A stretch of 64,000 nucleotides of DNA from Mycobacteroides franklinii (lineage in GTDB: Bacteria; Actinomycetota; Actinomycetes; Mycobacteriales; Mycobacteriaceae). How positions within the stretch are numbered: the stretch's first letter is position 1; the number at the start of each line of letters is the position of its first letter. The position numbers and the translations under genes were made by a program. The DNA lies in the NCBI RefSeq assembly GCF_002013895.1, contig NZ_MAFQ01000003.1:310001-374000 (forward strand), read 5' to 3'. A model generated the notes under the pieces. That model was not told the origin of the DNA. It saw only the letters and a list, made by a program, of their open reading frames with translations, and searched no databases. This document shows, in pieces, positions 34,792 through 43,136 of the stretch.

Positions 34792-35672
34792 GCCGCGGCC
34801 GCCGCCTTGGCCGCAGGAGACTTGGCCAAGTAGGCAACCGCCTGCGCGGTATCACCGATGGATTCCGGAGTGAACGCAGGCCTCAGGAAACTTCGGAAAC
34901 CCTCCCCCAGGACACTCCACTTCAACGTCGCGCCGCGCTTCATCGCCCGGTTGGTCTCACGCAGCCAGCGCGCCAGGCTCATCTTCGGCACCTCGGGGTC
35001 GGCGCGCGCAAGCAGCCAACTGAGCAGCACCAGACCCATGGGGATAGTTGCGCACGAACCGATGAAGTACACCATCATCCGCGGGCGCCCCACCCCGAGG
35101 TGCCGCGCAAGATCCCAGGCGACGCTGCGGTGTTCGACCTCCTCCGCGCCGTGCCAGCGGAACATGTCGGTAATCACCGGGTCAGCCCCGTAGTGCTCGA
35201 ATTCGAAGTTGAGCAACCAATCTCCCGCTGTGGCAGTCAAGTGCTCGATGCCCGCGATGATGGCGATGCCTTCGACCATTACCCGGTAGCGCACCTTCGG
35301 TGGGAGCCGATCCATCTGCTGCTTGAACGTGGCGAGCACTCGGTCGGTGAGATCGTGCATTGGCTGGGCGTCGATACCGTGCTGGCTGAAGTACTCCAGT
35401 AGCGCCTTATCGTGTGTATCGGAGTGCAACTGCTCTTGCCCGATGAAACCAATCACGTCCTCGCGCAACTTCTCGTCCCTGATGTGCGGCAGCGCCCGGC
35501 CGAACACCTCGACGAAGAACAGCTCGCCGGCGGGCAGCATGAAATTCAGCGCCGATAGTGCGTGGGAGGCCACCGGCTCGCCAGGGATCCATTGCAATGG
35601 GGAATCCGAGAAGTCGAACCTCACGTTGCGTGCGCGCAACGCGACCTCGCCGATGTCTGCGGTGTCATTCAT
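34788..35672 (-). CDS. PF10118 'metal-dependent hydrolase', ferritin-like, copy 2
   Basis: 294-residue all-helical protein of the PF10118/COG3687 family. Four metal-ligand-like stations are visible: Glu50, Glu80-x-x-His83 (GFIGQEQLHSDTH), Glu143 (GIEHLTA) and Glu178-x-x-His181 (AEEVEH). That is the E/ExxH/E/ExxH order of diiron carboxylate proteins such as acyl-ACP desaturases and R2. A helix with PRMMVYFIGSCATIPMGLVL may contact the membrane. The family name 'hydrolase' is only a prediction; an oxygenase or desaturase role fits the adjacent reductase better (inference). It overlaps the reductase gene by four bases and follows the SDR by four. Confidence 0.85.
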   Translation of the reverse strand: MNDTADIGEVALRARNVRFDFSDSPLQWIPGEPVASHALSALNFMLPAGELFFVEVFGRALPHIRDEKLREDVIGFIGQEQLHSDTHDKALLEYFSQHGIDAQPMHDLTDRVLATFKQQMDRLPPKVRYRVMVEGIAIIAGIEHLTATAGDWLLNFEFEHYGADPVITDMFRWHGAEEVEHRSVAWDLARHLGVGRPRMMVYFIGSCATIPMGLVLLSWLLARADPEVPKMSLARWLRETNRAMKRGATLKWSVLGEGFRSFLRPAFTPESIGDTAQAVAYLAKSPAAKAAAAA

Positions 35673-35676
35673 CTGC

Positions 35677-36627
35677 CTACCTCCGTACCGTCATAGGCTT
35701 TCGGGCCTCCTCGACGCCGCCTTGACGCGGAAGCAGATTCAGGTCGTCAAGCTTGCCGAGCGCCCAGCCTCCCCATCGCTCGGCACGCTCGATCGAGAAT
35801 GCTTGTGTGGTGCGGCGATTGATTCCCGGTGCGAGTCGTCCCAGGACATACCCGAGCCATGCCTCGGTGCGCACCGGTACCACCGCAAGGTCGTAACGCA
35901 CCGCACGCGTGACGGCACGCGCTACCAAATCCGGGCTCATCGGCGAGAAAGGCAGACTGGCCGCGAACTCCTGTATCCGGCGCATGATTTCCTTGCCCCG
36001 ATCGACCATCTCCTGGTCGACGCCGACGGTTATGCCGTTCAGTCCGATGTTTGTGTTGATGAATCCCGGGCAGATGGCACTGACTCCAACGCCTTTCGGC
36101 CCCAGCTCCAGCCGCAGGCATTCGGTGAGCATCTTCACGCCGGCCTTCGACACCGAATACGGCGCCATCACCGGGGTCGGCGTGAAGGCTGCGGCCGAGG
36201 CGATGTTGACGATATGACCACTACCGCGTTCCACCATCTGTTCGCCGAACACCCGGCACCCATGCACCACCCCCATGAGATTCACCGAGAGCAGTCGATC
36301 CCAGTCCGCCGGGGTGAGTTTCAGAAATGGTCCCCCCAAGGCGATTCCGGCGTTGTTGACCAGCACATCGGCCACACCATGATCGGCAAGAACATCCCGC
36401 GCGAAGGTTTCCCACTGGTCCGGATCGGTGACATCCAATTGCGCCGCCGATGCCCCGTTTCCATTGGCCCGGATCATCGCGGTGGTGGCGTGCGCGGAAT
36501 CAAGATCCATATCGGAGACGACCACGTGGGCTCCGCGTTTGGCGAATCTGATCGCGGTGGCCCGACCGATGCCACTGCCCGCCCCGGTGACCACCACCAG
36601 ACGAGGCTCCAGCGAGTTGTTCTTCAC
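35677..36627 (-). CDS. Short-chain dehydrogenase/reductase, oxidative operon
   Basis: 316-residue classical SDR. The cofactor site is TGAGSGIG at 14-21 with Asp near 39 (SDMDLD), consistent with NAD(H). NNAG is at 91-94, a catalytic Ser lies near 144 and Tyr157-x-x-x-Lys161 completes the site. Residues after about 250 form a hydrophobic/basic extension (AWLGYVLGRLAPGINRRTTQ) similar to that of the SDR half of the EphD-like protein, so the two may be related and membrane-associated. The likely reaction is alcohol/ketone interconversion ahead of or after the FMO. Its ATG overlaps the FMO 2 stop by four bases. Confidence 0.9.
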   Translation of the reverse strand: MKNNSLEPRLVVVTGAGSGIGRATAIRFAKRGAHVVVSDMDLDSAHATTAMIRANGNGASAAQLDVTDPDQWETFARDVLADHGVADVLVNNAGIALGGPFLKLTPADWDRLLSVNLMGVVHGCRVFGEQMVERGSGHIVNIASAAAFTPTPVMAPYSVSKAGVKMLTECLRLELGPKGVGVSAICPGFINTNIGLNGITVGVDQEMVDRGKEIMRRIQEFAASLPFSPMSPDLVARAVTRAVRYDLAVVPVRTEAWLGYVLGRLAPGINRRTTQAFSIERAERWGGWALGKLDDLNLLPRQGGVEEARKPMTVRR

Positions 36628-38195
36628 GCGCTCTCCCCCGCTATCGATGCCACGGTCTCCGGTACCAACGACCCCGCCGAATAGTGATACACGTCAAGGT
36701 CGTAGTGGCGGTTCTGCCAATACATTTCGCCGTGGGTCGTCGGCCGGAACGGTGAATCGCCATTCTGGTCCAGGTAGTACGTGTTGGACCCGGCGCACAC
36801 GTCGGTGAAGAGGAAGTTCTTCTCTTGCCGCTTCAAGCATTTCCGGAAGTACTCGTCGTGGACATCCTGGCGGATCTCGCAGACGGTGGCCCCGCGACGC
36901 TTGGTCTCGGCGATGGCACGGGCCAGGTGCGCCGAGGTGGCCTCGATCATCCACAGATAGGACCCGAGGACGAATCCGTACGGCCCGGTGATGGAGAACA
37001 TATTGGGATACCCGGGTACCGAAACTCCCTGGTAGGACTGGAAACGGTGCCTGTCCCAGAACTCGCCGAGTTCCTGCCCCCCACGGCCTCGCACGGGGAA
37101 AGGCGGCACCGAGCCCTTGTCCCACAATTTGAATCCCGTCGCACAGATCAGCACATCAACCTCGTGCTCGACACCGTCAACCGTGCGTACTCCGTTGGGC
37201 GTGACGCATTCGATCGATTCGGTGATCAAACTGACGTCGCCACGGTTGAAGGTCTTGAGGTATTCGTTCGACATCGACGGACGTTTGCAGCCCAACCCGT
37301 ACTGCGGAATCAGCTTCTCGCGGATCACCGGGTCATCAACCTGTTTGCGCATCCATCGGCGCATCGGCGCCTCACCCGCGCGCCTGACCGCGTTGATCAG
37401 CCACGCCGGACCGGCCACCTGACCGCTCATGGCCAACTCAATGCCAACCGTCGCGACCGATCGGATGGCCGAACGAATCTGCTTATTTCCCAGAATCATC
37501 CGGCCCAGTGGCCCTATCTCCACGTCGAATTTTGGGCCCACCCAGATTGGTGTGCGCTGGAAGACCGTGAGATGACGTGTCTGGGCGGCAATGGCGGGAA
37601 CAAGCTGCAACGAGGTTGCCCCCGTTCCGATCACGGCGACACGCTTACCCGCGAGCGCCACATCGTGATCCCATAACGCGGTATGTAGCAGTACCCCGCC
37701 GAAATCGTGCACGCCCGGGATGTCGGGCATCTTCGGGCGTTCCAGGCCACCGACCGCCATCACGCAGTACCGGGCGGTGATCTCCTTGCCACCATCGGTG
37801 GTCAATCGCCACAGGCTGTTTCGATCGTCGAACTCCGCGCGGGTGATACTCGTCCCCAACCGCAGCTTGTCGCGTAGCCCGTACTTGTCCACCATGGAAT
37901 CGGCGTAGTGCTGTAGCTCCTCCCCCGGCGCAAACAGACGCGACCAATCACCACGCTGCTCATAGGAGAAGCTGTACACCACCGACGGAATGTCCACCGC
38001 CACCCCGGGATAGGTGTTCGCATGCCAGGTGCCACCCACCTGATCCCATTTGTCGATGATGATGAAATCGTGGATCCCTTTGCGTTGCAGAGAGATACCA
38101 GTTCCGATTCCGCCGAATCCGGCCCCGATCACCGCTACCTCGTGATCGGGTTGTTCCAGTTCAGCCGTCGTTGAACGCCGTGCGGCACTGCTCAC
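36624..38195 (-). CDS. Baeyer-Villiger-type flavin monooxygenase 2 (intact fingerprint)
   Basis: 523-residue FAD/NADPH monooxygenase. FAD site GAGFGG at 24-29 and GGTW at 54-57; NADPH site GTGATS at 190-195. It is the only one of the window's FMOs with a complete Baeyer-Villiger fingerprint: Phe165-x-Gly-x-x-x-His171-x-x-x-Trp175-Asp176. It should turn a ketone into an ester or lactone, using the ketone made by the neighbouring SDR (inference). The C-terminal region has FLFTDVCAGSNTYYLD, which is shared with FMO 1 and FMO 4. Second gene of the oxidative operon, 29 bases after the first PF10118 gene. Confidence 0.93.
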   Translation of the reverse strand: MSSAARRSTTAELEQPDHEVAVIGAGFGGIGTGISLQRKGIHDFIIIDKWDQVGGTWHANTYPGVAVDIPSVVYSFSYEQRGDWSRLFAPGEELQHYADSMVDKYGLRDKLRLGTSITRAEFDDRNSLWRLTTDGGKEITARYCVMAVGGLERPKMPDIPGVHDFGGVLLHTALWDHDVALAGKRVAVIGTGATSLQLVPAIAAQTRHLTVFQRTPIWVGPKFDVEIGPLGRMILGNKQIRSAIRSVATVGIELAMSGQVAGPAWLINAVRRAGEAPMRRWMRKQVDDPVIREKLIPQYGLGCKRPSMSNEYLKTFNRGDVSLITESIECVTPNGVRTVDGVEHEVDVLICATGFKLWDKGSVPPFPVRGRGGQELGEFWDRHRFQSYQGVSVPGYPNMFSITGPYGFVLGSYLWMIEATSAHLARAIAETKRRGATVCEIRQDVHDEYFRKCLKRQEKNFLFTDVCAGSNTYYLDQNGDSPFRPTTHGEMYWQNRHYDLDVYHYSAGSLVPETVASIAGESA

Positions 38196-38224
38196 GGTTC
38201 GCGTCTCCTTTGACGTGTCGCGGG

Positions 38225-39079
38225 CTACTTGAGGTGATCGACGAGAATGCCCTTGCTACCGAAAAGCTCCTGCTGCCAACGGTCCAGCAGTTCTCCGGTG
38301 TTGATGTCGTCGGGATGGAAGCCGGGCCGCAAGTACTGGCGGACGTCACTCAAGATTCCCTTGAACAGCGGCCCGCCGAAGAGCCCCCGCGCTTCCCTGA
38401 GCAGCCGGCGGGGCTGACGCCTCGCCACCGGATCGGACAGCAGCGAGCCGGCGAGGATGCCAAGCGTCAGCGGCGGGACGATGGTCATCGCCACCAGCAT
38501 GAGACCGATCCGCATCGTCTCGGTTCCGCCTACCGCGCGGTACACGTCGAAGGCCACCGACTTGTGTTCCAGTTCCTCCAGGGCGTGCCAGTTGAGGAGA
38601 TGCCATACCTCGGGGTCACCCGGAATGGCCTGCACTTCCTCACTGCCGAGCGTCCGCTCGGCGAGTATTGCGGTCATGTGTTCGGCCATCGCGGTGAACG
38701 CCAGGTGAGCACGCGGAGGGAGCATGTTCTCGAACCGGATCAGGCGGTCAACCTGCTTCTTCGAATCCCACCACGCGATGGGGTAACCCATCTCGACGAG
38801 TTTTTCGTTGACCCGACGGTGCTCTTGACCGTGCACTGACTCCTGCCCGATGAATCCGGCCACGCGCTTCTTGAGTACCGGATCGGTGATCTGGTCGGAG
38901 AATTTGCGCACCGAACGGATGAATCCCTCTTCCCCAGGCGGGAAACCGCCGGACAGCCCCGCGACGAAATGGCTGTAGACGATGTCGTCTTCCACGAAGT
39001 ACTTGTGGGCCTTGCCGTCGTCGCCGAAGCGGAATCGGATCCGCCGGGTCTTGGGGTACACCGCAGCCGGGCTTACCAT
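38225..39079 (-). CDS. PF10118 'metal-dependent hydrolase', ferritin-like, copy 1
   Basis: 284-residue paralogue of the PF10118 protein at 34788-35672. Ligand-like residues fall at the same numbers: Glu50, Glu80-x-x-His83 (GFIGQESVHGQEH), Glu133 (MAEHMTA) and Glu169-x-x-His172 (LEELEH). A hydrophobic helix (IGLMLVAMTIVPPLTLGILA) is shared too. The expected fold is a helical bundle with a dinuclear metal site. The ATG at 39079 is chosen because AAGGGAG lies eight bases upstream; earlier starts at 39088 and 39085 sit on that site. It heads the six-gene operon and has a GTACT-repeat operator about 33 bases upstream. Confidence 0.85.
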   Translation of the reverse strand: MVSPAAVYPKTRRIRFRFGDDGKAHKYFVEDDIVYSHFVAGLSGGFPPGEEGFIRSVRKFSDQITDPVLKKRVAGFIGQESVHGQEHRRVNEKLVEMGYPIAWWDSKKQVDRLIRFENMLPPRAHLAFTAMAEHMTAILAERTLGSEEVQAIPGDPEVWHLLNWHALEELEHKSVAFDVYRAVGGTETMRIGLMLVAMTIVPPLTLGILAGSLLSDPVARRQPRRLLREARGLFGGPLFKGILSDVRQYLRPGFHPDDINTGELLDRWQQELFGSKGILVDHLK

Positions 39080-39111
39080 TTTCATCACTCCCTTGTGACA
39101 AGAAGTTACTG

Positions 39112-39136
39112 GTACTCAAAGTACTACCTGGAGTAC
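39112..39136. promoter_or_regulatory. GTACT/AGTAC repeat cluster upstream of the oxidative operon
   Basis: GTACT (39112-39116), AGTACT (39120-39125) and AGTAC (39132-39136) form two overlapping perfect inverted repeats, GTACT-3-AGTAC and GTACT-6-AGTAC. They lie 33 bases before the first gene of the operon and 150 bases after the TetR stop. This is a good candidate operator for the adjacent TetR regulator. Confidence 0.6.
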
Positions 39137-39289
39137 ACCATAAGACCGCGGCGGCGCGGGGCGCAATACATCGCGGTAGGTGAAATCAGCTCAAGGAATC
39201 ACTGAAACAGCCAGTGTTCGACCCCGCGCGACAAGGAAGGAAAGAAAGCGCCCATCGGACGGGCCGAGAAGGACCGGGCGGGCGAGAAG

Positions 39290-39985
39290 TCAGTCGACAG
39301 GCAGGAGGACCGGATCGTCGGGATTGAGCTCGACACCCCGCGCCTTGGCCGATGCCGCCAGCCCACCCCACACGTACACCACCAACTCGTCGACGAGAGC
39401 TTCCTTGCTGATCACGGGCTCATCGAACCAGCGCAACACCGCAATACCCATGGAGGCCAACATCGCGTCGATGACGTATTCGATGTGGTCGGCGTTGCCA
39501 CCGCGGGAGCTGAAGACCGACCCCACCAACTGCGCAATGGCGTCGGACAACGGCCGCCCGCTCTCGATGAGCGACGTCGCATTCGCGTACTGCACGCTCA
39601 ACAGGAAGCGCACCAAGTTGGGTCGCTCATCAACGAGGTCGACGTAACCCGCCATGCCCGTGCGGAACAGTTCGAGCAGCGAGACGGACAGGTCGATATT
39701 TGATACCACCTGCTCGACGACCAACTCCTGAACCCGCATCGCCACCGCGGCGAAGAGGGCTTCCTTGTCGGTGAAGAAGCGGTACAGCTTGGGCCGCGAG
39801 ATACCCGCGGACTTCAGGACATCGTCGATCGACAGATCCGGACCAAGCTCATCGATCGCATGAAGAGTGGCTTCGACCAATTCCGCTCGGACTTTCGCGC
39901 GATGCTCTCGCCACCGGTCAACGCGGGCGTCACCGGTCAGCTCAGGAAGGCCGCGCTCCGGGTACACCTGCGTTGACACGCCCAC
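39290..39985 (-). CDS. TetR-family regulator of the oxidative operon
   Basis: 231 residues. The helix-turn-helix region is LSIDDVLKSAGISRPKLYRF followed by FTDKEALFAAVAMRVQELV (about residues 51-90), and the rest is the helical ligand-binding domain. It lies directly upstream of the six-gene oxidative operon on the same strand, with 210 bases between that contain the GTACT repeats. It is therefore the probable local repressor. A short inverted repeat, GTAG-5-CTAC (39989-40001), sits just upstream of its own start and may be an autoregulatory site. Confidence 0.87.
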   Translation of the reverse strand: MGVSTQVYPERGLPELTGDARVDRWREHRAKVRAELVEATLHAIDELGPDLSIDDVLKSAGISRPKLYRFFTDKEALFAAVAMRVQELVVEQVVSNIDLSVSLLELFRTGMAGYVDLVDERPNLVRFLLSVQYANATSLIESGRPLSDAIAQLVGSVFSSRGGNADHIEYVIDAMLASMGIAVLRWFDEPVISKEALVDELVVYVWGGLAASAKARGVELNPDDPVLLPVD

Positions 39986-40277
39986 ATCGTAGACCGACTA
40001 CCCGACTCCCCGGCGCGCATATCACCAGGTACAGGTATCGAGAGTCTAAAGACCCATCCCCGGCGGGCAAACTCAACAATACTTTCAGCAAACAAATGTC
40101 GTTAAGTCCAGGACCTCGGGCTCTCTAGAGATAGGTATGCAGCACTTCTGCCCGACCTCGTGATATTTCCTCGACCTGTCGTTCAGCTAATGAAATGGGT
40201 TGTGACGGCGCCCGAATGCGCCCTGACAAGTTCGGGCATTTTCCAACATATTTGCCAGCAGTGGTTACTGTGATCGC

Positions 40278-40939
40278 GTGGCCAGCACAGACAGCGTCCG
40301 GCGAGGGCCGGGCCGTCCGCCCAATCCGGCGCGTGCACGCGAACGTCAACGCACACTTACCGAAGCTGCCGCACTCGAGTTCGCCGAGAAGGGCTACCAC
40401 AAGGCGAGCATCACCGACATCACCCAAAGGGCCGGCGTTGGCCGGGGCACGTTCTATCTGTACTTCGACACCAAACGGGACGCCCTGGACGCGGTGATCG
40501 ACAGCTATTTCCAGAGAACACTTGCGGCGGTCAACGACACCAGCGACCTGCTGGGAAACGCTGCGGACTTCGAATTGCACCTGCGTACGGTGTTCACCCG
40601 GCTCTTCGACATGCTGGACAACAGTCCGGAGATCATGCGCAGGTCATCCTGCGTGAGGGACTGATCGACACGGCAATGACCAAGCGTATGTTCGGCATCC
40701 TCGACCTCATCGAATCCATCAACGTCACCATCGTCGAGCAGGCTGTCGAGGACGGCGCCATTACCGGCACGGTCGACGCGTCATTCTTGGCTCACGCCAT
40801 CACCGGGTTGTCCATGGCAGCCACCCTCAAGGCGATCAGGGGTGAGCTCGCGGCGGACGCACGCGAGTCCTACATCGACTCATTTATCCAGCTAGTGCGG
40901 GCGGCGACGACGAATTCCGCGCCCGCTGCAAATTCTTGA
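40278..40939 (+). pseudogene. TetR-family regulator upstream of the mce operon, frameshifted
   Basis: The N-terminal 118 residues (GTG start) include a normal TetR helix-turn-helix: SITDITQRAGVGRGTFYLYF then DTKRDALDAVIDSYF. At about 40634-40645 the frame is lost and stops at a TGA. The reading continues one frame over as VILREGLIDTAMTKRMFGIL and on to LVRAATTNSAPAANS, which is clearly the rest of the ligand domain. A one-base loss or two-base gain explains it. The gene precedes the yrbE-mce operon on the same strand and would be its natural local regulator. A sequencing error cannot be excluded. Confidence 0.8.
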
Positions 40940-41256
40940 CAATTCGCGTCCCAAGATCACGAAGCTCCGCTAGCCTCGGCCCTAGCCAATAATCTGACTA
41001 CCGAGTCAGTGAATTGCTGAGACCAGGGTCGGGGGACCTCCGACGGTCTCGTCGCGACAGCGCCCCGACCGGGGCCACTTGATATACCCGCGCACGCGGG
41101 CACACATTGCCAACCATCAAGCGCGGCAACCCCATGCTTGACACGGACCATGACCTACACCACACTAGGCCACCGTATGTGATGCAGAGTACCCGTTACT
41201 TGTTGTTACGCAAATGGAAACATTTGAGCCCGTCGATCCAGTTCAGCCCCGGAAAT
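40940..41256. other. Intergenic region upstream of the yrbE-mce operon
   Basis: About 317 bases between the broken TetR gene and the chosen yrbE start. It contains two adjacent GC-rich hairpins (GCCCC-4-GGGGC at 41062-41075 and CCCGC-4-GCGGG at 41087-41100) and an AT-richer stretch after 41150. The frame is open from 41107, but the residues encoded before 41257 have no family match and poor coding character. The operon promoter probably lies here. Confidence 0.5.
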
Positions 41257-42252
41257 ATGAAGCCAGAGGAGCCGCTGTTGAGCTCAGCAATGAGTCATGT
41301 GGCGGCTGATGCGCGCATGGAGCCCACCGCAGACGAGTGGGCCGAATCTCCGGAGATCCCATCCGATAGCAAATACCACGACGAGAGCGAGGCCAATCCA
41401 GCTCCGGGCAGTTCCCCCCAGCTACTCGATCGTGTCCGCCGGGTCGTCAAAAGGCCCGTCGAATACGTGGTGTCTCAAACCGATTCGATGCTGAAGACGC
41501 TCGGGCGCTATGTCGATCTGGTCGTGCAATCGTTCGCGTTTCTGGTGAGCGATATCGTCCGTCTCCGCCACCCGTGGCAGGACACCGTCATCCAGTCCTG
41601 GTTCATCCTGACGGTCACGGTCGTCCCAGCCATTCTCGTATCGATCCCGTTCGGGGTGATCGTGGCGGTGCAGGCCGGCAGCATCATCTCGCAGGTCGGC
41701 GCATCGTCCATTTCCGGAGCGGCCGGTGGCCTAGGCGTCATCCAACAAGGTGCGCCCATCGTCGCAGCCCTGCTTCTCGGTGGCGCCGCGGGTTCGGCGG
41801 TCGCCACCGACCTCGGTGCCAGGAGCATCCGCGAAGAGGTAGACGCCATGCGCGTGATGGGCGTCAACCCTGTTCAACGGCTCGTAACACCCCGCCTGGC
41901 GGCGATCCTTTTTGTGTCGCCATTGCTGTGCATCTTCATCATCTTCGTCGGTATCTTCGCCGGATACCTGGTCAACGTGGGTTTTCAGGGTGGCACCCCA
42001 GGCAGCTATCTGTCCTCGTTCGCAGCTTTCGCCAATGTCAGTGACGTCACCGTGGCGGTTCTCAAGACCTGGCTGTTCGGTGTGGTGGTCATCCTGGTGG
42101 CCTGCCAGCGCGGCCTGGAAGCCAAGGGCGGTGCGCGCGGTGTCGCCGATGCGGTCAACGCCACCGTGGTCATCGGGGTCGTCACCGTCATGGTGCTCAA
42201 CACCGTGATCACCCAGATCGTCGCGATGTTCATGCCCTCGAAGGTGGGTTGA
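41257..42252 (+). CDS. YrbE-A, MlaE-type ABC permease of the mce operon
   Basis: About 331 residues. An acidic, probably disordered N terminus (about 60 residues) precedes the MlaE permease domain, which has DIVRLRHPWQDTVIQSWFIL and VVPAILVSIPFGVIVAVQAG. The coupling loop is GAAGSAVATDLGARSIREEV and DAMRVMGVNPVQRLVTPRLA, with five or so membrane helices. It pairs with YrbE-B as the membrane channel of an Mce lipid importer; the ATPase (MceG) is encoded elsewhere. The start is uncertain: the frame opens at 41107, and the ATG at 41257 with GGAA just upstream is preferred. It is longer than usual YrbE proteins (about 255). Confidence 0.9.
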   Translation: MKPEEPLLSSAMSHVAADARMEPTADEWAESPEIPSDSKYHDESEANPAPGSSPQLLDRVRRVVKRPVEYVVSQTDSMLKTLGRYVDLVVQSFAFLVSDIVRLRHPWQDTVIQSWFILTVTVVPAILVSIPFGVIVAVQAGSIISQVGASSISGAAGGLGVIQQGAPIVAALLLGGAAGSAVATDLGARSIREEVDAMRVMGVNPVQRLVTPRLAAILFVSPLLCIFIIFVGIFAGYLVNVGFQGGTPGSYLSSFAAFANVSDVTVAVLKTWLFGVVVILVACQRGLEAKGGARGVADAVNATVVIGVVTVMVLNTVITQIVAMFMPSKVG

Positions 42253-42254
42253 GG

Positions 42255-43133
42255 ATGGCGACGTCCCGCCCGTCCCGGCACTTCCCGGATGAACTCCCCG
42301 CACCCGCGCGGTCCCTGTGGAATTTCACCAAGGGCGCGGGCGGTTCCGCCGAATATCTCGGCCACCAAATTACTTTCGTCGGTTTGGTGCTCGCCGCCAT
42401 ACCCCAGACGCTCAAGCGTTATCGCCGCCAAACCGGGGTCCTGCTGGTCGATATGACCTGGGGCAACGGCTCGATCATCGTGGGCGGCGGGGTCATCGGT
42501 GTGCTGGTCTTCATGGGGATTGCGGTCGGGGCTTCTGTTGGCATCGTGGGCTTCTCGACCCTGGACATGGTGGGTATGGGGTCCCTCACCGGATTCATCT
42601 CTGCCTATGTGAACACCCGGGAGATGGCGCCGATGATCGCCGCCATCGGGTTCGCGGCCCAGGCCGGTTGCCGCATGACCGCCGAGATCGGGGCCATGCG
42701 TATTTCGGAGGAGATCGACGCACTGGAGGCGCAGGGTATCCGTTCCATCCCCTTCGTCGTCACCACCCGAGTGATCGCCGGAGTCATCATCATCGTTCCG
42801 CTGTATGTGCTGACCCTGCTGCTGGCCTACGGCTCGTGTGCCTTCATGGTGTTCTTCGTGCACAACCAGTCGCAGGGTGTGTACAAGCACTATTTCGACT
42901 CGTTCGTCCATCCGGTGGACGTGCTTTATTCGGTGATCAAGGCCGTGGTGTTCGTCGTCATCATCATCGCCATCCAGTGCTATCAGGGCTACTACGCGGG
43001 CGGCGGACCCGAGGGTGTGGGCATGGCCTCGGGTCGTGCGATTCGGGCGTCCCTCGTCGCGGTCGTGCTCTTCGACATGCTCCTCACGTTGCTCTTCTGG
43101 GGCAACAATCCTGGAATTCAGATATCGGGGTAA
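42255..43133 (+). CDS. YrbE-B, MlaE-type ABC permease of the mce operon
   Basis: 292-residue second permease subunit. The MlaE domain shows ITFVGLVLAAIPQTLKRYRR and SIIVGGGVIGVLVFMGIAVG. The coupling segment is QAGCRMTAEIGAMRISEEID followed by ALEAQGIRSIPFVVTTRVIA. About five to six membrane helices. It starts two bases after the yrbE-A stop; the ATG at 42255 is used rather than the TTG at 42249. Together with YrbE-A it forms the heterodimeric inner-membrane pore that receives lipid from the MceA-F complex. Confidence 0.93.
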   Translation: MATSRPSRHFPDELPAPARSLWNFTKGAGGSAEYLGHQITFVGLVLAAIPQTLKRYRRQTGVLLVDMTWGNGSIIVGGGVIGVLVFMGIAVGASVGIVGFSTLDMVGMGSLTGFISAYVNTREMAPMIAAIGFAAQAGCRMTAEIGAMRISEEIDALEAQGIRSIPFVVTTRVIAGVIIIVPLYVLTLLLAYGSCAFMVFFVHNQSQGVYKHYFDSFVHPVDVLYSVIKAVVFVVIIIAIQCYQGYYAGGGPEGVGMASGRAIRASLVAVVLFDMLLTLLFWGNNPGIQISG

Positions 43134-43136
43134 CGG

